Positions 9,569 through 20,394 of a DNA stretch of 64,000 nt are shown in pieces. Origin of the DNA: Pseudomonas paeninsulae (GTDB lineage Bacteria > Pseudomonadota > Gammaproteobacteria > Pseudomonadales > Pseudomonadaceae); NCBI RefSeq assembly GCF_035621475.1, contig NZ_CP141799.1:1662501-1726500 (forward strand). Reading direction: 5' to 3'. The notes under the pieces were generated by a model that made no database searches, was not told the DNA's origin, and saw nothing but the letters and a program-made list of their open reading frames with translations. How positions within the stretch are numbered: position 1 is the stretch's first letter; every line of letters starts with the position of its first letter. Position numbers and translations under genes: made by a program.

Positions 9569-10269
9569 GACCCATTCAACTACCTTTAGGCGTGCGTCTG
9601 CGTGATGACGCCACCTTTGCCAACTACTATCCCGGTGCCAATGCCGCGGCGCTTGGCTACGTCGAGCGCCTGTGCGAGGCGGATGCTGGCTGGGCGGAAA
9701 GCCTGATCTACCTCTGGGGCGGTGCGGGGGTGGGCCGTACCCACCTGCTCCAGGCGGCCTGTCTGCGTTTCGAGCAGCTCGGCGAGCCCGCGGTTTATCT
9801 GCCGCTGGCTGAGTTGGTAGAGCACGGCCCGAATATGCTGGACAACCTGGAACAGTTCGAACTGGTCTGCCTCGATGACCTGGATGCCGTTGCCGGGCTT
9901 AGCGAGTGGGAAGAAGCCCTGTTTCACCTGTTCAACCGCTTGCGCGACAGCGGCCGGCGTTTGCTTCTGGCCGCCAGTAGTTCGCCGCGCGAGCTGCCGG
10001 TCAAGCTGGCCGACCTGCAGTCGCGCCTGACCTTGGCGCTGGTCTTCCAGTTGCAGTCACTGTCCGATGAAGACAAGTTGCGCGCCCTGCAGCTGCGCGC
10101 ATCGCGCCGCGGCCTGCACCTCAGTGATGAAGTCGGCCGCTTTATCCTGACGCGGGGCGAGCGCAGCATGAGCGCGTTGTTCGAGTTGCTCGAGCGATTG
10201 GATCAGGCCTCCCTGCAAGCCCAGCGCAAGCTGACCATTCCCTTTCTTAAAGAAATTCTGGGCTGGTAG
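9565..10269 (+). CDS. hda: DnaA regulatory inactivator Hda
   Basis: 234 aa AAA+ protein that, with the beta sliding clamp, stimulates ATP hydrolysis by DnaA after initiation. Seen: an N-terminal clamp-binding-like QLPLGVRL (residues 5-12); a P-loop variant WGGAGVGRTHLL in which Lys is Arg, as in E. coli Hda; Walker B LVCLDDLDAV; a sensor-1 region LLLAASSSPREL; and the domain III helices to the C-terminus. The length fits Hda, and the DNA-binding domain IV of DnaA is absent. Overlaps the permease stop by 4 bases. Confidence 0.94.
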   Translation: MRPIQLPLGVRLRDDATFANYYPGANAAALGYVERLCEADAGWAESLIYLWGGAGVGRTHLLQAACLRFEQLGEPAVYLPLAELVEHGPNMLDNLEQFELVCLDDLDAVAGLSEWEEALFHLFNRLRDSGRRLLLAASSSPRELPVKLADLQSRLTLALVFQLQSLSDEDKLRALQLRASRRGLHLSDEVGRFILTRGERSMSALFELLERLDQASLQAQRKLTIPFLKEILGW

Positions 10270-10454
10270 GCATCCGCCGGCAAACCCCGTCTGGCATTGT
10301 GGGAAGCTGCCGCTGCGATGCTGGATTACGCGGCGCTCCGGGCCCGTATTGCCGCTACGCCGGTGGCAGGCGCCGCTAACCCAGCCTACGGGTCGCGATC
10401 TTGGCGCAACTCATCCGGCGAATCAGCCCAGGTTTCTCGGATCTATTGCGGGTC

Positions 10455-11865
<1,411 letters not shown>

Positions 11866-11934
11866 CTAGTCTGAACAGGGCGGTGTGTTTGTGGTCTGCT
11901 ATGGGGCCAGTTGGCTAATCGCTAAGGAGTGGGC

Positions 11935-13155
11935 ATGCGTCAGCGCTTGAATGACTGGTTGGAATTCTGGCGCTTCCTACTGCAGCGCTTTCTCGCTGAT
12001 CGCGGCGCCAACAATGCCGCCGCGTTGACCTACACCACGCTGTTCGCGGTGGTGCCGATGATGACCGTGACCTTCGCCATGCTCTCTGCCGTGCCGGCAT
12101 TTCAGGGCACGGGCGAGCAGATCCAGACGTTTATTTTCCGAAACTTCGTCCCCTCGGCCGGGGAAATGGTCCAGGAGTACCTGCGCAATTTCACAGCCCA
12201 AGCCCGTCAGTTGACCTGGATTGGCGTGGTGGTGCTGGCGGTTACCGCCTTTCTGATGCTGGTAACCATTGAAAGGGCCTTCAATACGATCTGGCGGGTA
12301 CGTCAGCCGCGCCGGGGCGCCTCGAGTTTTCTGCTGTATTGGGCGATTTTGAGTCTGGGGCCAATCCTGCTCGGCGCCGGCTTCGCGGTCAGTACCTATA
12401 TCGCTTCGCTGTCGTTGCTCTCCGGGCCTGATGCGCTGATTGGCGCAAAAACCTTGTTGAGTTTCGCGCCACTGTTATTCAGCGTGGCGGCCTTTACCTT
12501 GCTCTATGCCACGGTACCCAATGCGCGAGTGCCGGTTCAGCATGCGCTGTTGGGCGGGTTGTTCACCGCCGTGTTGTTCGAGGTGGCTAAAGCGCTGTTC
12601 GGGCTCTATGTGCAGCGGTTTCCGGGTTATCAGTTGATTTACGGGGCCTTTGCCACGGTGCCGTTGTTCCTGTTGTGGATCTACCTGTCCTGGTTGATCG
12701 TTTTGTTTGGTGCTGAATTGGTCTGCAACCTGAGCTCATCGCATCAGTGGCGCAAGCTCGCCATACCGCGGTTGTTGGTGGTGATGGGGATCTTGCGGGT
12801 GTTTTATGCGCGTCAGCAGTCGGGCCTGAAAGTACGTCATCGCGATGTGCAGCGCCTGGGCTGGCAGTTGCCGGAGCATGAGTGGGAGGAGGTGCTCGAG
12901 TTCCTCGAACAGCAACAGTTGGTCGCGCCGACCACTGCGGGGGCCTGGGTGTTGATCCGTGATCTCGATCATTACAGCCTGAAGCTGCTGTTGAGCCGCA
13001 GTCCCTGGCCGCTGCCACAACTCAGCCAGTTGCCGGAGCAGCTCGATGAGCCCTGGTATCCAGCGCTGCGCCAGGCGCTGGAGCGGCTGCATGAGGAGCA
13101 GGCAGTGTTGTTCGATGGCAGTCTGGCAGACTGGTTGAACCCGGTTACCGAGTGA
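11935..13155 (+). CDS. YihY/virulence factor BrkB family membrane protein
   Basis: 406 aa. The N-terminal 270 residues carry about six membrane helices with family signatures ([52 protein letters not shown]). A soluble C-terminal region with a winged-helix look follows. Once called RNase BN, but that activity belongs to a different gene in E. coli; the YihY function is unresolved. Start: an ATG at 11935 with AAGGAG 5 bases upstream; a GTG at 11929 is in frame but sits on the ribosome site. Confidence 0.9.
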   Translation: MRQRLNDWLEFWRFLLQRFLADRGANNAAALTYTTLFAVVPMMTVTFAMLSAVPAFQGTGEQIQTFIFRNFVPSAGEMVQEYLRNFTAQARQLTWIGVVVLAVTAFLMLVTIERAFNTIWRVRQPRRGASSFLLYWAILSLGPILLGAGFAVSTYIASLSLLSGPDALIGAKTLLSFAPLLFSVAAFTLLYATVPNARVPVQHALLGGLFTAVLFEVAKALFGLYVQRFPGYQLIYGAFATVPLFLLWIYLSWLIVLFGAELVCNLSSSHQWRKLAIPRLLVVMGILRVFYARQQSGLKVRHRDVQRLGWQLPEHEWEEVLEFLEQQQLVAPTTAGAWVLIRDLDHYSLKLLLSRSPWPLPQLSQLPEQLDEPWYPALRQALERLHEEQAVLFDGSLADWLNPVTE

Positions 13156-13313
13156 CAAAAAGCGTCAGTTTGCGGCGTGGCGTCGGTATCCAGCTACAAG
13201 CATTGGTAACGGTAAGTCTTGCAGTAGGGCGCAAGGAGGCTGGCACGCTTTTGGCAATCGTTATGGCAGATTGCAATCAGGTTAGCGGAATTGATGGGAA
13301 TTGAAGGCGTTGC

Positions 13314-13520
13314 ATGACAATTGAACGTTTTAGCGAAGCCACTCATGGCAAGGTGATCCACTTGCATCAACGCGATCCGCAAGAAGCGCTGGAGCGACTG
13401 AATCGGATTACCGGGCTGCATTTTGCACGCTGGCCCGAGTCGCTGGTGCCTCATCCCCCAGAACCCGCAGCAGAACCGCCAGCCGAGCAAAGCAGCTGTG
13501 CAGTGCGCGTCGGTATCTGA
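13314..13520 (+). CDS. Small hypothetical protein (68 aa)
   Basis: A 68-residue frame starting ATG at 13314. The N-terminal half looks like a folded small domain (KVIHLHQRDPQEALERLNRITGL), followed by a Pro/Ala/Glu-rich tail. I recall a similar small protein in other Pseudomonas, but no function. No cysteines form a metal site and there is no signal peptide. It lies alone between yihY and a leftward gene. Codon use is GC3-rich like its neighbours, which supports a real gene. Confidence 0.6.
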   Translation: MTIERFSEATHGKVIHLHQRDPQEALERLNRITGLHFARWPESLVPHPPEPAAEPPAEQSSCAVRVGI

Positions 13521-13671
13521 GCAAGGTAAAAGCTTTGTAGTCGTTACGTGTGACGCGCAAACCTAGGGTGGGCTCAGACCACCAAGACGGCTTATTTAGC
13601 AGCAGTGGGTTAACAGCATGGCGCCGCTCTCCCCACAACAGCGAGTTGCAACAGTTAACGGGTACATAGCC

Positions 13672-13712
13672 AAAACAAAACCCTGCAGTTCGCCGCGGCG
13701 GCGATCTGCAGG
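13672..13712 (-). terminator. Terminator of the leftward 130-aa gene
   Basis: The hairpin arms cctgcag (13682-13688) and ctgcagg (13706-13712) flank a GC-rich loop that can itself pair. On the minus strand this is followed by ttttgtttt. It lies directly against the stop codon at 13714. Confidence 0.65.
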
Positions 13713-13713
13713 C

Positions 13714-14106
13714 TCAGGCTGAAACTTGACGGCTGCCTTGGTGGGTTGCTTCGACCGCCTGTATGAACAACTCTTCGACCACCAGGGTCGTCGCCGGTAC
13801 TGCAGAGCGCAGGCGTATCTGCATATCTTCGATCTTCTGTTTGACCGGGAGTCGGGCGACGCCAGACAACAGGATCTTGCTGTGTAGGCTGACCTTGCCG
13901 TGATCCACGCTGACCTCGCGGCGCTTGTCGCCATCACGGTAGCTGACCAGCAACGATACCGGCAGATTGGCCAGCCCCGGCAGTTGCAGCCAGGTGGCGA
14001 TGTTGTATTCGGCTACACGTCCTTCGTAGGGCGTGACCAGTAGACGGGCAGCATCGACGATGCGTGATGGCGCAGGGCCGATCAACTTGTCGTGGGCGTT
14101 GGTCAT
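13714..14106 (-). CDS. Conserved hypothetical protein (130 aa)
   Basis: No recognised domain. The mature-looking sequence is beta-rich and soluble (VSLLVSYRDGDKRREVSVDHGKV, LRSAVPATTLVVEELF). I see no signal peptide or membrane segment. It occupies the position of PAO1 PA0952 between yihY and the TlpA-like gene. Start: an ATG at 14106 after a gap shared with the next leftward gene. Function not assigned. Confidence 0.75.
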   Translation of the reverse strand: MTNAHDKLIGPAPSRIVDAARLLVTPYEGRVAEYNIATWLQLPGLANLPVSLLVSYRDGDKRREVSVDHGKVSLHSKILLSGVARLPVKQKIEDMQIRLRSAVPATTLVVEELFIQAVEATHQGSRQVSA

Positions 14107-14233
14107 TGTGCTGTTCCCTAGCTAATAGCGGAGCGTATCGAGACGATGGGCTGCGAATTATAAGCAGGGGTGTGCCGAGCAAACTGTGCGCTCGGCCGCC
14201 GCTCGCTGTGATCCGTCTCGCAGTTCCCGTTGT

Positions 14234-15643
14234 TTAGGTCAGAAACAGTGGGTGGCGTGTGACCGAGGCGGTGCTGAGGGTGGCCGGGGGGAGTGGCATG
14301 ATCACCTGGTTATGCACGTTGGCATGCTGCAACCAGAGATTTTCCCCTTCGCCAAATTGCCCATTGGGCAGCCACAGACCATGATGCCAGCCATTGCCGG
14401 GTGCTGGTGTGCTCTGCAAAACGCCTTGGTGAGTTTGTGCGCTGGGGGTGCGGCGCAGCCAGACCGGTTTCGCCAGGCCTTTCAGGTAGTGCAGGCCCAG
14501 GTGCAGCCCCTCGATATTGAGATGACGCCAGCGCACCAGCGCCAGAAGTGGTATCGGGCTGCTGGTCAGCAAGAGCACCAATTGACCCACGGATATGTGC
14601 GCCGCTTGGTCGGGTTGGCACAGCAGACGAGCGCCACCTGCGCTGGCATCGAGCATCTGGGCTGCCAGAGGGGAAGGCCGCTGCTCCAGCAGTTGGGCGT
14701 GGATGGCTGGCAAGCCAACCAGCAGGTTGCAAGCCACGTCAAAGTCTTCGCGAGGGTAGCGACGTTGTTGCTGGCCCATCCAGTGATGCTGAACGCGCTC
14801 GAGCAGTTGGCGGTCGCTGGTGCTCTGCAGTGGGGCTGGATCATGCAGGGCGATCAGCAGGGCGCCCAGTTCGAAACGCCGCAGGTAGTCGCGGCTGCCA
14901 TCGGGTTGTTGCGCGTAGCCGAGGCAAGGCTGCGACTCCGTCAGGTCGACGATAGGCGCTTCGCTGTCGCCCTCGTCATCCCAAGACCGCAAACGAGCCA
15001 GGCCTGCCAGGGGGGCGAGGGCACCAAACAACTGCGGGCTTTCGCCCTCGGCAAGGTGAAAGGGGTTGCTCAAGGCGAGCAGCAGCATCTGCTGGTACAG
15101 GCCGCGCAAGGTGCTCGCTGGAGTTGGCTGGAAGGCTGCCGCGACCGGTTCATCCAGGCACTCCTGATGTTCACCAATCCAGTACAACAGATGGCTGTCG
15201 CGCCACAGGCTGGGCGGGGAATCCTGATACAGTTGGTAGTGACGTAACAGGCTCTGCGCGAGGAAATGCAGGGCCATATACAGGCACCAGGCCGAATGTG
15301 GGCGCGAGGGTTGCCGGCCTTTGAGGATTTGCAGCAACAGGCGTTTGAAACCGATAGCCAGCTCGTTACACAGGCGCACGAATAGCGGCGATGGCGGCTT
15401 GCCTTTAAGGTAAGCCGCGGCATAGTGGCGATATTCATCGCTGCAGTTTTGCAGCGCACGTTGCCTTTCGAGTAAGGTCATGGCACTACGGTTGAGCCTG
15501 AACAGCAGGCTAAGCACCTGTTGTAGCGCATCCTCGTGCTGCAGCGAGCGAGCTTGGGCTAACCGCTCTGTGAGGTCGGCCAAAGGCGCCGCGTCTTCTT
15601 CGCGGATGTCCGGCACTTCAAGGCGCAAGGCATCAAGCGTCAT
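14234..15643 (-). CDS. Large protein with degenerate C-terminal PilZ-like domain
   Basis: 469 aa. Residues 1-320 are mostly alpha-helical with no domain I can name (YRHYAAAYLKGKPPSPLF, a family-like central motif). Residues about 321-390 resemble PilZ: the DASAGG match to the [D/N]xSxxG motif, then VGQLVLLL, ALVRWRH and LHLGLHYL in PilZ strand order. The RxxxR motif that normally precedes it is not evident, so c-di-GMP binding is doubtful. Start: an ATG at 15643, only 30 bases from the divergent tlpA-like start; the frame stays open beyond it only as antisense of that gene. Confidence 0.75.
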   Translation of the reverse strand: MTLDALRLEVPDIREEDAAPLADLTERLAQARSLQHEDALQQVLSLLFRLNRSAMTLLERQRALQNCSDEYRHYAAAYLKGKPPSPLFVRLCNELAIGFKRLLLQILKGRQPSRPHSAWCLYMALHFLAQSLLRHYQLYQDSPPSLWRDSHLLYWIGEHQECLDEPVAAAFQPTPASTLRGLYQQMLLLALSNPFHLAEGESPQLFGALAPLAGLARLRSWDDEGDSEAPIVDLTESQPCLGYAQQPDGSRDYLRRFELGALLIALHDPAPLQSTSDRQLLERVQHHWMGQQQRRYPREDFDVACNLLVGLPAIHAQLLEQRPSPLAAQMLDASAGGARLLCQPDQAAHISVGQLVLLLTSSPIPLLALVRWRHLNIEGLHLGLHYLKGLAKPVWLRRTPSAQTHQGVLQSTPAPGNGWHHGLWLPNGQFGEGENLWLQHANVHNQVIMPLPPATLSTASVTRHPLFLT

Positions 15644-15673
15644 ATCAACCCAATGTGGACGAGGAGCGAATGC

Positions 15674-16153
15674 ATGGGAACGCGACTCCAGGTTGTTATT
15701 CGTACGGTAATGGGAGTTTGCGCCGGCTTGATTCTGGCTGGTTGCGCCGAAGATGTTGGCGTCGACCAGCATGGACGAAAGGTACCGGCTGAGCGTCTGG
15801 AAGGCCAGTGGTTGGTGATTAATTACTGGGCCGAGTGGTGCGCGCCCTGCCGTAGTGAAATTCCCGAACTGAATGCCCTGGCCGTAGAGCTTGAAGCGCA
15901 GTCGGTAAGTGTCTTGGGGGTGAACTTTGACGGCTTGCAGGGCGCGGAATTGGCCAAGGCGGCAGATGCGATGGGGATTGAGTTCACCGTGCTCGAGCAA
16001 GACCCGGCCGCGCGTTATGGGTTGCCACCCAATGCCGTGCTGCCAGTCACCTATATCGTCGATGATCGGGGGCAGATGCGCGAACACTTGCTTGGCGAGC
16101 AGACGGCGGCTGGGCTAGCGGCGCGGGTGCAGGCTTTGCGTAATGGAGACTAG
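15674..16153 (+). CDS. TlpA-like thioredoxin-fold lipoprotein
   Basis: 159 aa. The N-terminus has a lipoprotein signal with lipobox LAGC (lipid Cys at residue 24), so it is membrane-anchored and faces the periplasm. A TlpA/ResA-type thioredoxin domain follows with active site WCAPC (Cys56 and Cys59) and the cis-proline loop VLPVTYIVD. Likely reduces or isomerises periplasmic disulfides; the partner is unknown. Start: the ATG at 15674 has GAGGAG 7 bases upstream, while the earlier in-frame ATG at 15653 lacks one. Its 3' end lies just before the acylphosphatase start, so the two form a pair. Confidence 0.9.
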   Translation: MGTRLQVVIRTVMGVCAGLILAGCAEDVGVDQHGRKVPAERLEGQWLVINYWAEWCAPCRSEIPELNALAVELEAQSVSVLGVNFDGLQGAELAKAADAMGIEFTVLEQDPAARYGLPPNAVLPVTYIVDDRGQMREHLLGEQTAAGLAARVQALRNGD

Positions 16154-16157
16154 TGGC

Positions 16158-16433
16158 ATGCAGCGCATTTGTTTACACGGTTATGTCAGCGGTCGGGTGC
16201 AGGGGGTGAGTTTTCGCCAAAATACCGCCATGCAAGCCGAGCGCCTGGAGCTGGATGGCTGGGTGCGCAACCTGAGTGATGGCCGGGTCGAGGTGTTGTT
16301 CGAGGGCGAGGAGGTGGCCGTGCGTGAGCTGGCTCTGTGGCTCGAAGCGGGGCCATGCACTGCCAAGGTCGTTGCACTTGAACTGGCAGAGCAACCCTTG
16401 CAGGGGATTGCCGGGTTTGTGGTGCGCGGCTGA
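16158..16433 (+). CDS. Acylphosphatase
   Basis: 91 aa, the usual size. Hydrolyses carboxyl-phosphate bonds of acyl phosphates. Active-site signature GRVQGVSFRQNT with the phosphate-binding Arg, and WVRNLSDGRVEV with the catalytic Asn. Start: an ATG at 16158, with GGAG 10 bases upstream; an ATG at 16143 is possible but lies inside the previous gene. It follows the thioredoxin gene by 4 bases, so it is probably co-transcribed. Confidence 0.93.
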   Translation: MQRICLHGYVSGRVQGVSFRQNTAMQAERLELDGWVRNLSDGRVEVLFEGEEVAVRELALWLEAGPCTAKVVALELAEQPLQGIAGFVVRG

Positions 16434-16499
16434 TCGGCTGTACGGCTTGTAGGGTCAGGGATTGTGCTTGCGTGTTGGGCGCTGCGGCGCTCGGCTCGC

Positions 16500-17072
16500 T
16501 TAGGGTTTGACGTACCAGAAGTCGTGCCAGAAACCGATGACCTTGGCGGGGTAGGTCTGCTTGCCGAGGCTGCCGTTGTAGCGGGCCAGGGCGCGGCTCA
16601 GGTTGCCGTTCTCTTTGCGCAAATAGAAGCTGAGGATGGTGCAGCCGTAGCGCAGATTGGTGGCGTTATCGGTGAGGTTGTCCTGCGGACGACCGAGTTC
16701 GGCTTTCCAGAAGGGCATAACCTGCATCATGCCCTGGGCGCCGGCCGAGGAAATGGCGAAGCGGTCGAAATGGCTTTCGGTGTGGATCAGGGCCAGGACC
16801 AGATCGGGACGCAGGCCGGCCTTGCTGGCTTCGCGATGCACCAGCCTGAGCAGGGTCAGGCGTTCTTTGGCGGCAGGGATATAGCGAGTCATGCGGGTCG
16901 ACATGTCCAGCAGCCAGACTTGCGCATCGAAGCGGTCCTGAAAGCTATCGGCTTCGGCCACTGTGCGCTGCAGCAGATCCCGCAGTTCCGGCTCGGGCGC
17001 CTGACGTAGGTTGGCATGGCTGGGCAGGCACAGCAGCGCGATCACAAATGTCAGGTACAGGCGCACTGCCAT
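16500..17072 (-). CDS. SLT-type lytic transglycosylase
   Basis: 190 aa with a signal peptide (about residues 1-20, cleavage after SHA). A soluble lytic transglycosylase domain covers residues about 80-180: catalytic Glu in ALIHTESHFDRFA, then SSAGAQGMMQVMPFW and YNGSLGKQTYP. It cleaves peptidoglycan glycan strands with 1,6-anhydro-MurNAc formation, in the periplasm. No lipobox. Only 8 bases separate its start from the lipoprotein gene upstream on the same strand, suggesting one transcript with proS. Confidence 0.9.
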   Translation of the reverse strand: MAVRLYLTFVIALLCLPSHANLRQAPEPELRDLLQRTVAEADSFQDRFDAQVWLLDMSTRMTRYIPAAKERLTLLRLVHREASKAGLRPDLVLALIHTESHFDRFAISSAGAQGMMQVMPFWKAELGRPQDNLTDNATNLRYGCTILSFYLRKENGNLSRALARYNGSLGKQTYPAKVIGFWHDFWYVKP

Positions 17073-17080
17073 GCTCCGGT

Positions 17081-18034
17081 TCAGTCGTTGCCAGGATCGG
17101 CGACCAGGCGCCCGGCGTCCTGCGTCAGCGCCTGGAGAAAGCTCTCCTGCAGTTCGGGATCGTTGCGGGTCAGCTCGATCAGGCTCTGTTCCAGTTCACT
17201 GGCTTCTTCTTCCAGGCCCAGCTCGGACAAGCGCTTGACCCGATGCACCCACTGTTCGACATCATCGCCTTCCAAGTCGTCGAAGATCAGCGTGTGCGCT
17301 TCCTGCAGCTTACCGCGCAGGGTGAGGCTGACCAATAAGGAGGCATCCGCTCGGGTCGAGCCTTGCGGGTCTGCGACGCTCAGCTGCAAGGTGCCAATAC
17401 GGCTGACATCCTGCTCGGCAAAGGGGCTGTCGAGCAGGTTGAGGTGCAGTACACCATTGCGGTCGGTCAGCAGCTCATGGGTTTGCTCGCCGGCTTTGAC
17501 CAGGACCGAGCGCTCGGCCCAGGGCAGGCTGGAGTATTCCATGCGGGCGTCCTGGCGCTGCTCGTCGAGGCTGGCGAGGTTCTGCTGCGAGCGGCCGTTG
17601 GACTCGACGTTGATGAACGGGTTAAGCCCGGCAAAGCCATAGTTGATCCAGCCTTTGGTGGCGCTGTCCGGCAGGCTGCCGAGCAATACCACGTTGAGGG
17701 CGTTGGCGCCGATGCCGGCGACTACGGCAACGGCGCCCAGCGGAATTTCGTAGAGTTCGCGCCAGGGTTGGTAAGGCGTGTAGCGGTCGTAGCGACGGCT
17801 GACCTCGAATGCGCTCACCTCGAAGGTTTTCTGTTCGTGCACCCGCACCCGCCGCTGCGGTAGTTCCAGTACGCGCGGCTCGCCAACGTCTATTTGCAGG
17901 CTGTGATCCAGCAGTTTTCGCTCGACACGCTCCTCATGCTCGCTGCGTTGCGGTAACTGGTTGGCGCAGCCATTCAAAAAGAGGGCGCCGCAGAGTGCGG
18001 CGCCGACGCGGCCTAAGGTGCTTCGTGTGTACAT
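17081..18034 (-). CDS. Conserved hypothetical lipoprotein
   Basis: 317 aa with a lipoprotein signal peptide: basic start MYTRSTLGR, hydrophobic core, lipobox LNGC (Cys about residue 23). A hydrophobic stretch (PLGAVAVVAGIGANALNVVLLGSLP, about residues 98-122) may be a second membrane contact. The C-terminus is acidic and helical. No named domain. Start: an ATG at 18034; a longer frame to 18109 runs back into proS. Located between proS and the transglycosylase on the same strand, so possibly an envelope function, which is inference only. Confidence 0.78.
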   Translation of the reverse strand: MYTRSTLGRVGAALCGALFLNGCANQLPQRSEHEERVERKLLDHSLQIDVGEPRVLELPQRRVRVHEQKTFEVSAFEVSRRYDRYTPYQPWRELYEIPLGAVAVVAGIGANALNVVLLGSLPDSATKGWINYGFAGLNPFINVESNGRSQQNLASLDEQRQDARMEYSSLPWAERSVLVKAGEQTHELLTDRNGVLHLNLLDSPFAEQDVSRIGTLQLSVADPQGSTRADASLLVSLTLRGKLQEAHTLIFDDLEGDDVEQWVHRVKRLSELGLEEEASELEQSLIELTRNDPELQESFLQALTQDAGRLVADPGND

Positions 18035-18059
18035 GACGGCTCTTATGAAAAGGCTGAAA

Positions 18060-19775
18060 TCAGCGGCGGATACGTGCTTGGATGAAGGGCAGGATGTCGG
18101 TGACGGCAACCACTTGAGCTTCGGTTTCCTGGCGGCTCTTGTATTCCAGATTGCCTTCGGCCAGGCCGCGATCGCTGATCACGATGCGATGCGGGATGCC
18201 AATCAACTCCATGTCAGCGAATTTGATGCCCGGACTGGTCTTTTTGTCACGGTCATCGAGCAAAACTTCAAAACCGGCAGCGGTCAGGTCGGCATAGAGC
18301 TGATCGGTGGTTTCGCGCACAGCCTCGGTTTCATAACGCAACGGCACCAGGGCGACCTGGAAGGGCGCCAGCGTGTCGTTCCAGAGAATGCCGCGCTCGT
18401 CGTTGTTCTGCTCGATGGCAGCGGCCACCACGCGCGTTACGCCGATGCCGTAGCAGCCCATGGTCAGGGTCGCCGGCTTGCCGTTTTCACCCATCACGGT
18501 GCAGTTCATCGCCTCGCTGTATTTACTGCCCAGCTGGAAGATGTGCCCGACTTCGATGCCGCGCTTGATCTCCAGGGTTCCCTGGCCATCCGGGCTCGGG
18601 TCGCCAGCGACGACGTTACGCAGGTCGGCGACGATCGGCAGTGGCAGATCGCGCTCCCAGTTCACGCCAAAGTAGTGCTTGTCGTCGATATTGGCGCCGA
18701 TGGCGAAATCGCTCATCAGGGCGACCGAGCGATCGACAATGCACGGCAGTGGCAGGTTCAGTGGGCCCAGCGAGCCGGCACCAGCGCCGATGGCGTCGCG
18801 CAGCTCGGCTTCCGAGGCCATTACCAGCGGGCTGGCCACTTGTTCCAGGTTGGCAGCCTTGATCTCGTTCAGCTCGTGGTCACCGCGAATGATCAGGGCG
18901 ATCAGCTTGCCGTCTTCGGCGCCATGCACCACCAGGGTCTTGATGGTTTTTTCGATGGTCAGGTTGAAGCCTACGACCAGGTCGTTGATGGTCTTGGTGT
19001 TCAGGGTCTCAACCAGGCGCATTTCTTCGCTTGCTAGGCCACGGGCGGTTTCGCGCGGAACGGCTTCGGCTTTCTCGATATTGGCGGCGTAATCGGAGCT
19101 GTCACTGAAGGCGATATCGTCTTCACCGGATTCGGCCAGGACGTGGAACTCATGGGAGCCGGTGCCGCCGATCGAGCCGGTATCGGCCTGTACCGGGCGG
19201 AAGTTCAGGCCCAAACGGGTGAATATGTTGCAGTAGGCCTGGTGCATGCGGTCGTAGGTTTGCTGCAGCGAGGCCTGATCCACATGGAAGGAGTAGGCGT
19301 CCTTCATGATGAACTCACGGCCACGCATCAAGCCGAAACGCGGGCGGATCTCGTCGCGAAACTTGGTCTGGATCTGGTACAGATTAAGCGGCAGTTGCTT
19401 GTAGCTGCTCAATTCATTGCGAACGAGGTCGGTGATCACCTCTTCGTGGGTCGGGCCAACGCAGAACTCGCGGCCGTGACGATCCTTCACGCGCAGCAAC
19501 TCTGGGCCGTATTGCTCCCAGCGGCCTGACTCCTGCCACAACTCGGCAGGCTGAATCGCCGGCATCAGCACCTCCAGGGCGCCCGCAGCGTTCATTTCCT
19601 CGCGGACGATGGCTTCCACCTTGCGCATGACGCGCAGGCCCATTGGTAGCCAGGTATACAGGCCCGAGGCGAGTTTGCGGATCATGCCGGCGCGCAGCAT
19701 GAGCTGGTGGCTGATTACCACGGCATCGGAAGGAGTTTCTTTGAGTGTCGAGAGCAGGAACTGACTGGTGCGCAT
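18060..19775 (-). CDS. proS: Prolyl-tRNA synthetase ProRS
   Basis: 571 aa, bacterial-type class II ProRS with the YbaK-like editing insertion between motifs 2 and 3 (the middle third, about residues 230-390). Motif 2 [21 protein letters not shown] and the C-terminal anticodon-binding domain (VALVPLRYE to end) are clear. Attaches proline to tRNA-Pro and clears Ala-tRNA-Pro. Start: [13 protein letters not shown] at 19775, the family start; an in-frame ATG at 19799 adds 8 non-family residues. First gene of the leftward proS-lipoprotein-transglycosylase run. Confidence 0.96.
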   Translation of the reverse strand: MRTSQFLLSTLKETPSDAVVISHQLMLRAGMIRKLASGLYTWLPMGLRVMRKVEAIVREEMNAAGALEVLMPAIQPAELWQESGRWEQYGPELLRVKDRHGREFCVGPTHEEVITDLVRNELSSYKQLPLNLYQIQTKFRDEIRPRFGLMRGREFIMKDAYSFHVDQASLQQTYDRMHQAYCNIFTRLGLNFRPVQADTGSIGGTGSHEFHVLAESGEDDIAFSDSSDYAANIEKAEAVPRETARGLASEEMRLVETLNTKTINDLVVGFNLTIEKTIKTLVVHGAEDGKLIALIIRGDHELNEIKAANLEQVASPLVMASEAELRDAIGAGAGSLGPLNLPLPCIVDRSVALMSDFAIGANIDDKHYFGVNWERDLPLPIVADLRNVVAGDPSPDGQGTLEIKRGIEVGHIFQLGSKYSEAMNCTVMGENGKPATLTMGCYGIGVTRVVAAAIEQNNDERGILWNDTLAPFQVALVPLRYETEAVRETTDQLYADLTAAGFEVLLDDRDKKTSPGIKFADMELIGIPHRIVISDRGLAEGNLEYKSRQETEAQVVAVTDILPFIQARIRR

Positions 19776-19880
19776 AGTTGGCCGTTCTGTCGGTTGCAAG
19801 GGCTTTTAATAGGTCGGCATTGTACGGTGCCTGTACTGTTGCGTACAGGATGCAGGTAGGTGGTTCAAGAGGAGGCAAGA

Positions 19881-20297
19881 GTGACGGTATTGACGGCGGA
19901 ACAGGTTCAGGCGCTGATTCGGGCTGGGTTGCCGATCGCGGAAGACATCGAGCTGTGCATTGATCGGCTGGATGCGCAGGGGGTGCTGGCACGGGTGCCT
20001 TTCCACGCCAAGCTGATACGCCCGGGCGGCACGTTGTCGGGGCCGACCATCATGGCGCTGGCGGATGCGGCCATGTATGCGGTGGTGCTGGGGCGGTTGG
20101 GCCGGGTGGAAATGGCGGTAACGTCGAACCTGAATATCAACTTCCTGGTCAAGCCGAAACCGGTGGACTTGTTGGCCGAGGCGCGGATTTTGCGGTTAAG
20201 TCGGCGGCAGGCAGTTTGTGAAGTGTCGCTGTATTCTTTGGGTAATGCAGAAGAGTTGGTGGCGCATGTAACGGGGACTTACGCGTTGCCGCTGTAA
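19881..20297 (+). CDS. PaaI-like hotdog thioesterase
   Basis: 138 aa hotdog-fold protein of the PaaI/YigI thioesterase family: FHAKLIRPGGTLSGPTIMALADAAMY and VTSNLNINFLVKPKP are the characteristic segments. Likely hydrolyses an acyl-CoA; substrate unknown. Start: a GTG at 19881 with GAGGAGG 5-8 bases upstream; an earlier GTG at 19860 is in frame without a ribosome site. Divergent from proS, convergent with oprD across a shared terminator. Confidence 0.87.
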   Translation: MTVLTAEQVQALIRAGLPIAEDIELCIDRLDAQGVLARVPFHAKLIRPGGTLSGPTIMALADAAMYAVVLGRLGRVEMAVTSNLNINFLVKPKPVDLLAEARILRLSRRQAVCEVSLYSLGNAEELVAHVTGTYALPL

Positions 20298-20341
20298 GCG
20301 AACCAGGTTTCACTGTTAATTATGGTTTGATCGGTGGAAAG

Positions 20342-20368
20342 AAAAAGCCCGGCAGAAGCCGGGCTTTT
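20342..20368. terminator. Bidirectional terminator between thioesterase gene and oprD
   Basis: The hairpin agcccggc-agaa-gccgggct (20346-20365) has an A-run on the left and TTTT on the right, so it can stop transcription from the thioesterase gene (rightward) and from oprD (leftward). Confidence 0.88.
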
Positions 20369-20394
20369 CATGTTGCTCGCTAACTAATGCTGGA

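Noticed and set aside
15644..16087. N-terminal extension of the PilZ-like protein
   Set aside because: The extension is antisense to the TlpA-like thioredoxin gene, which has clear motifs and a ribosome site.
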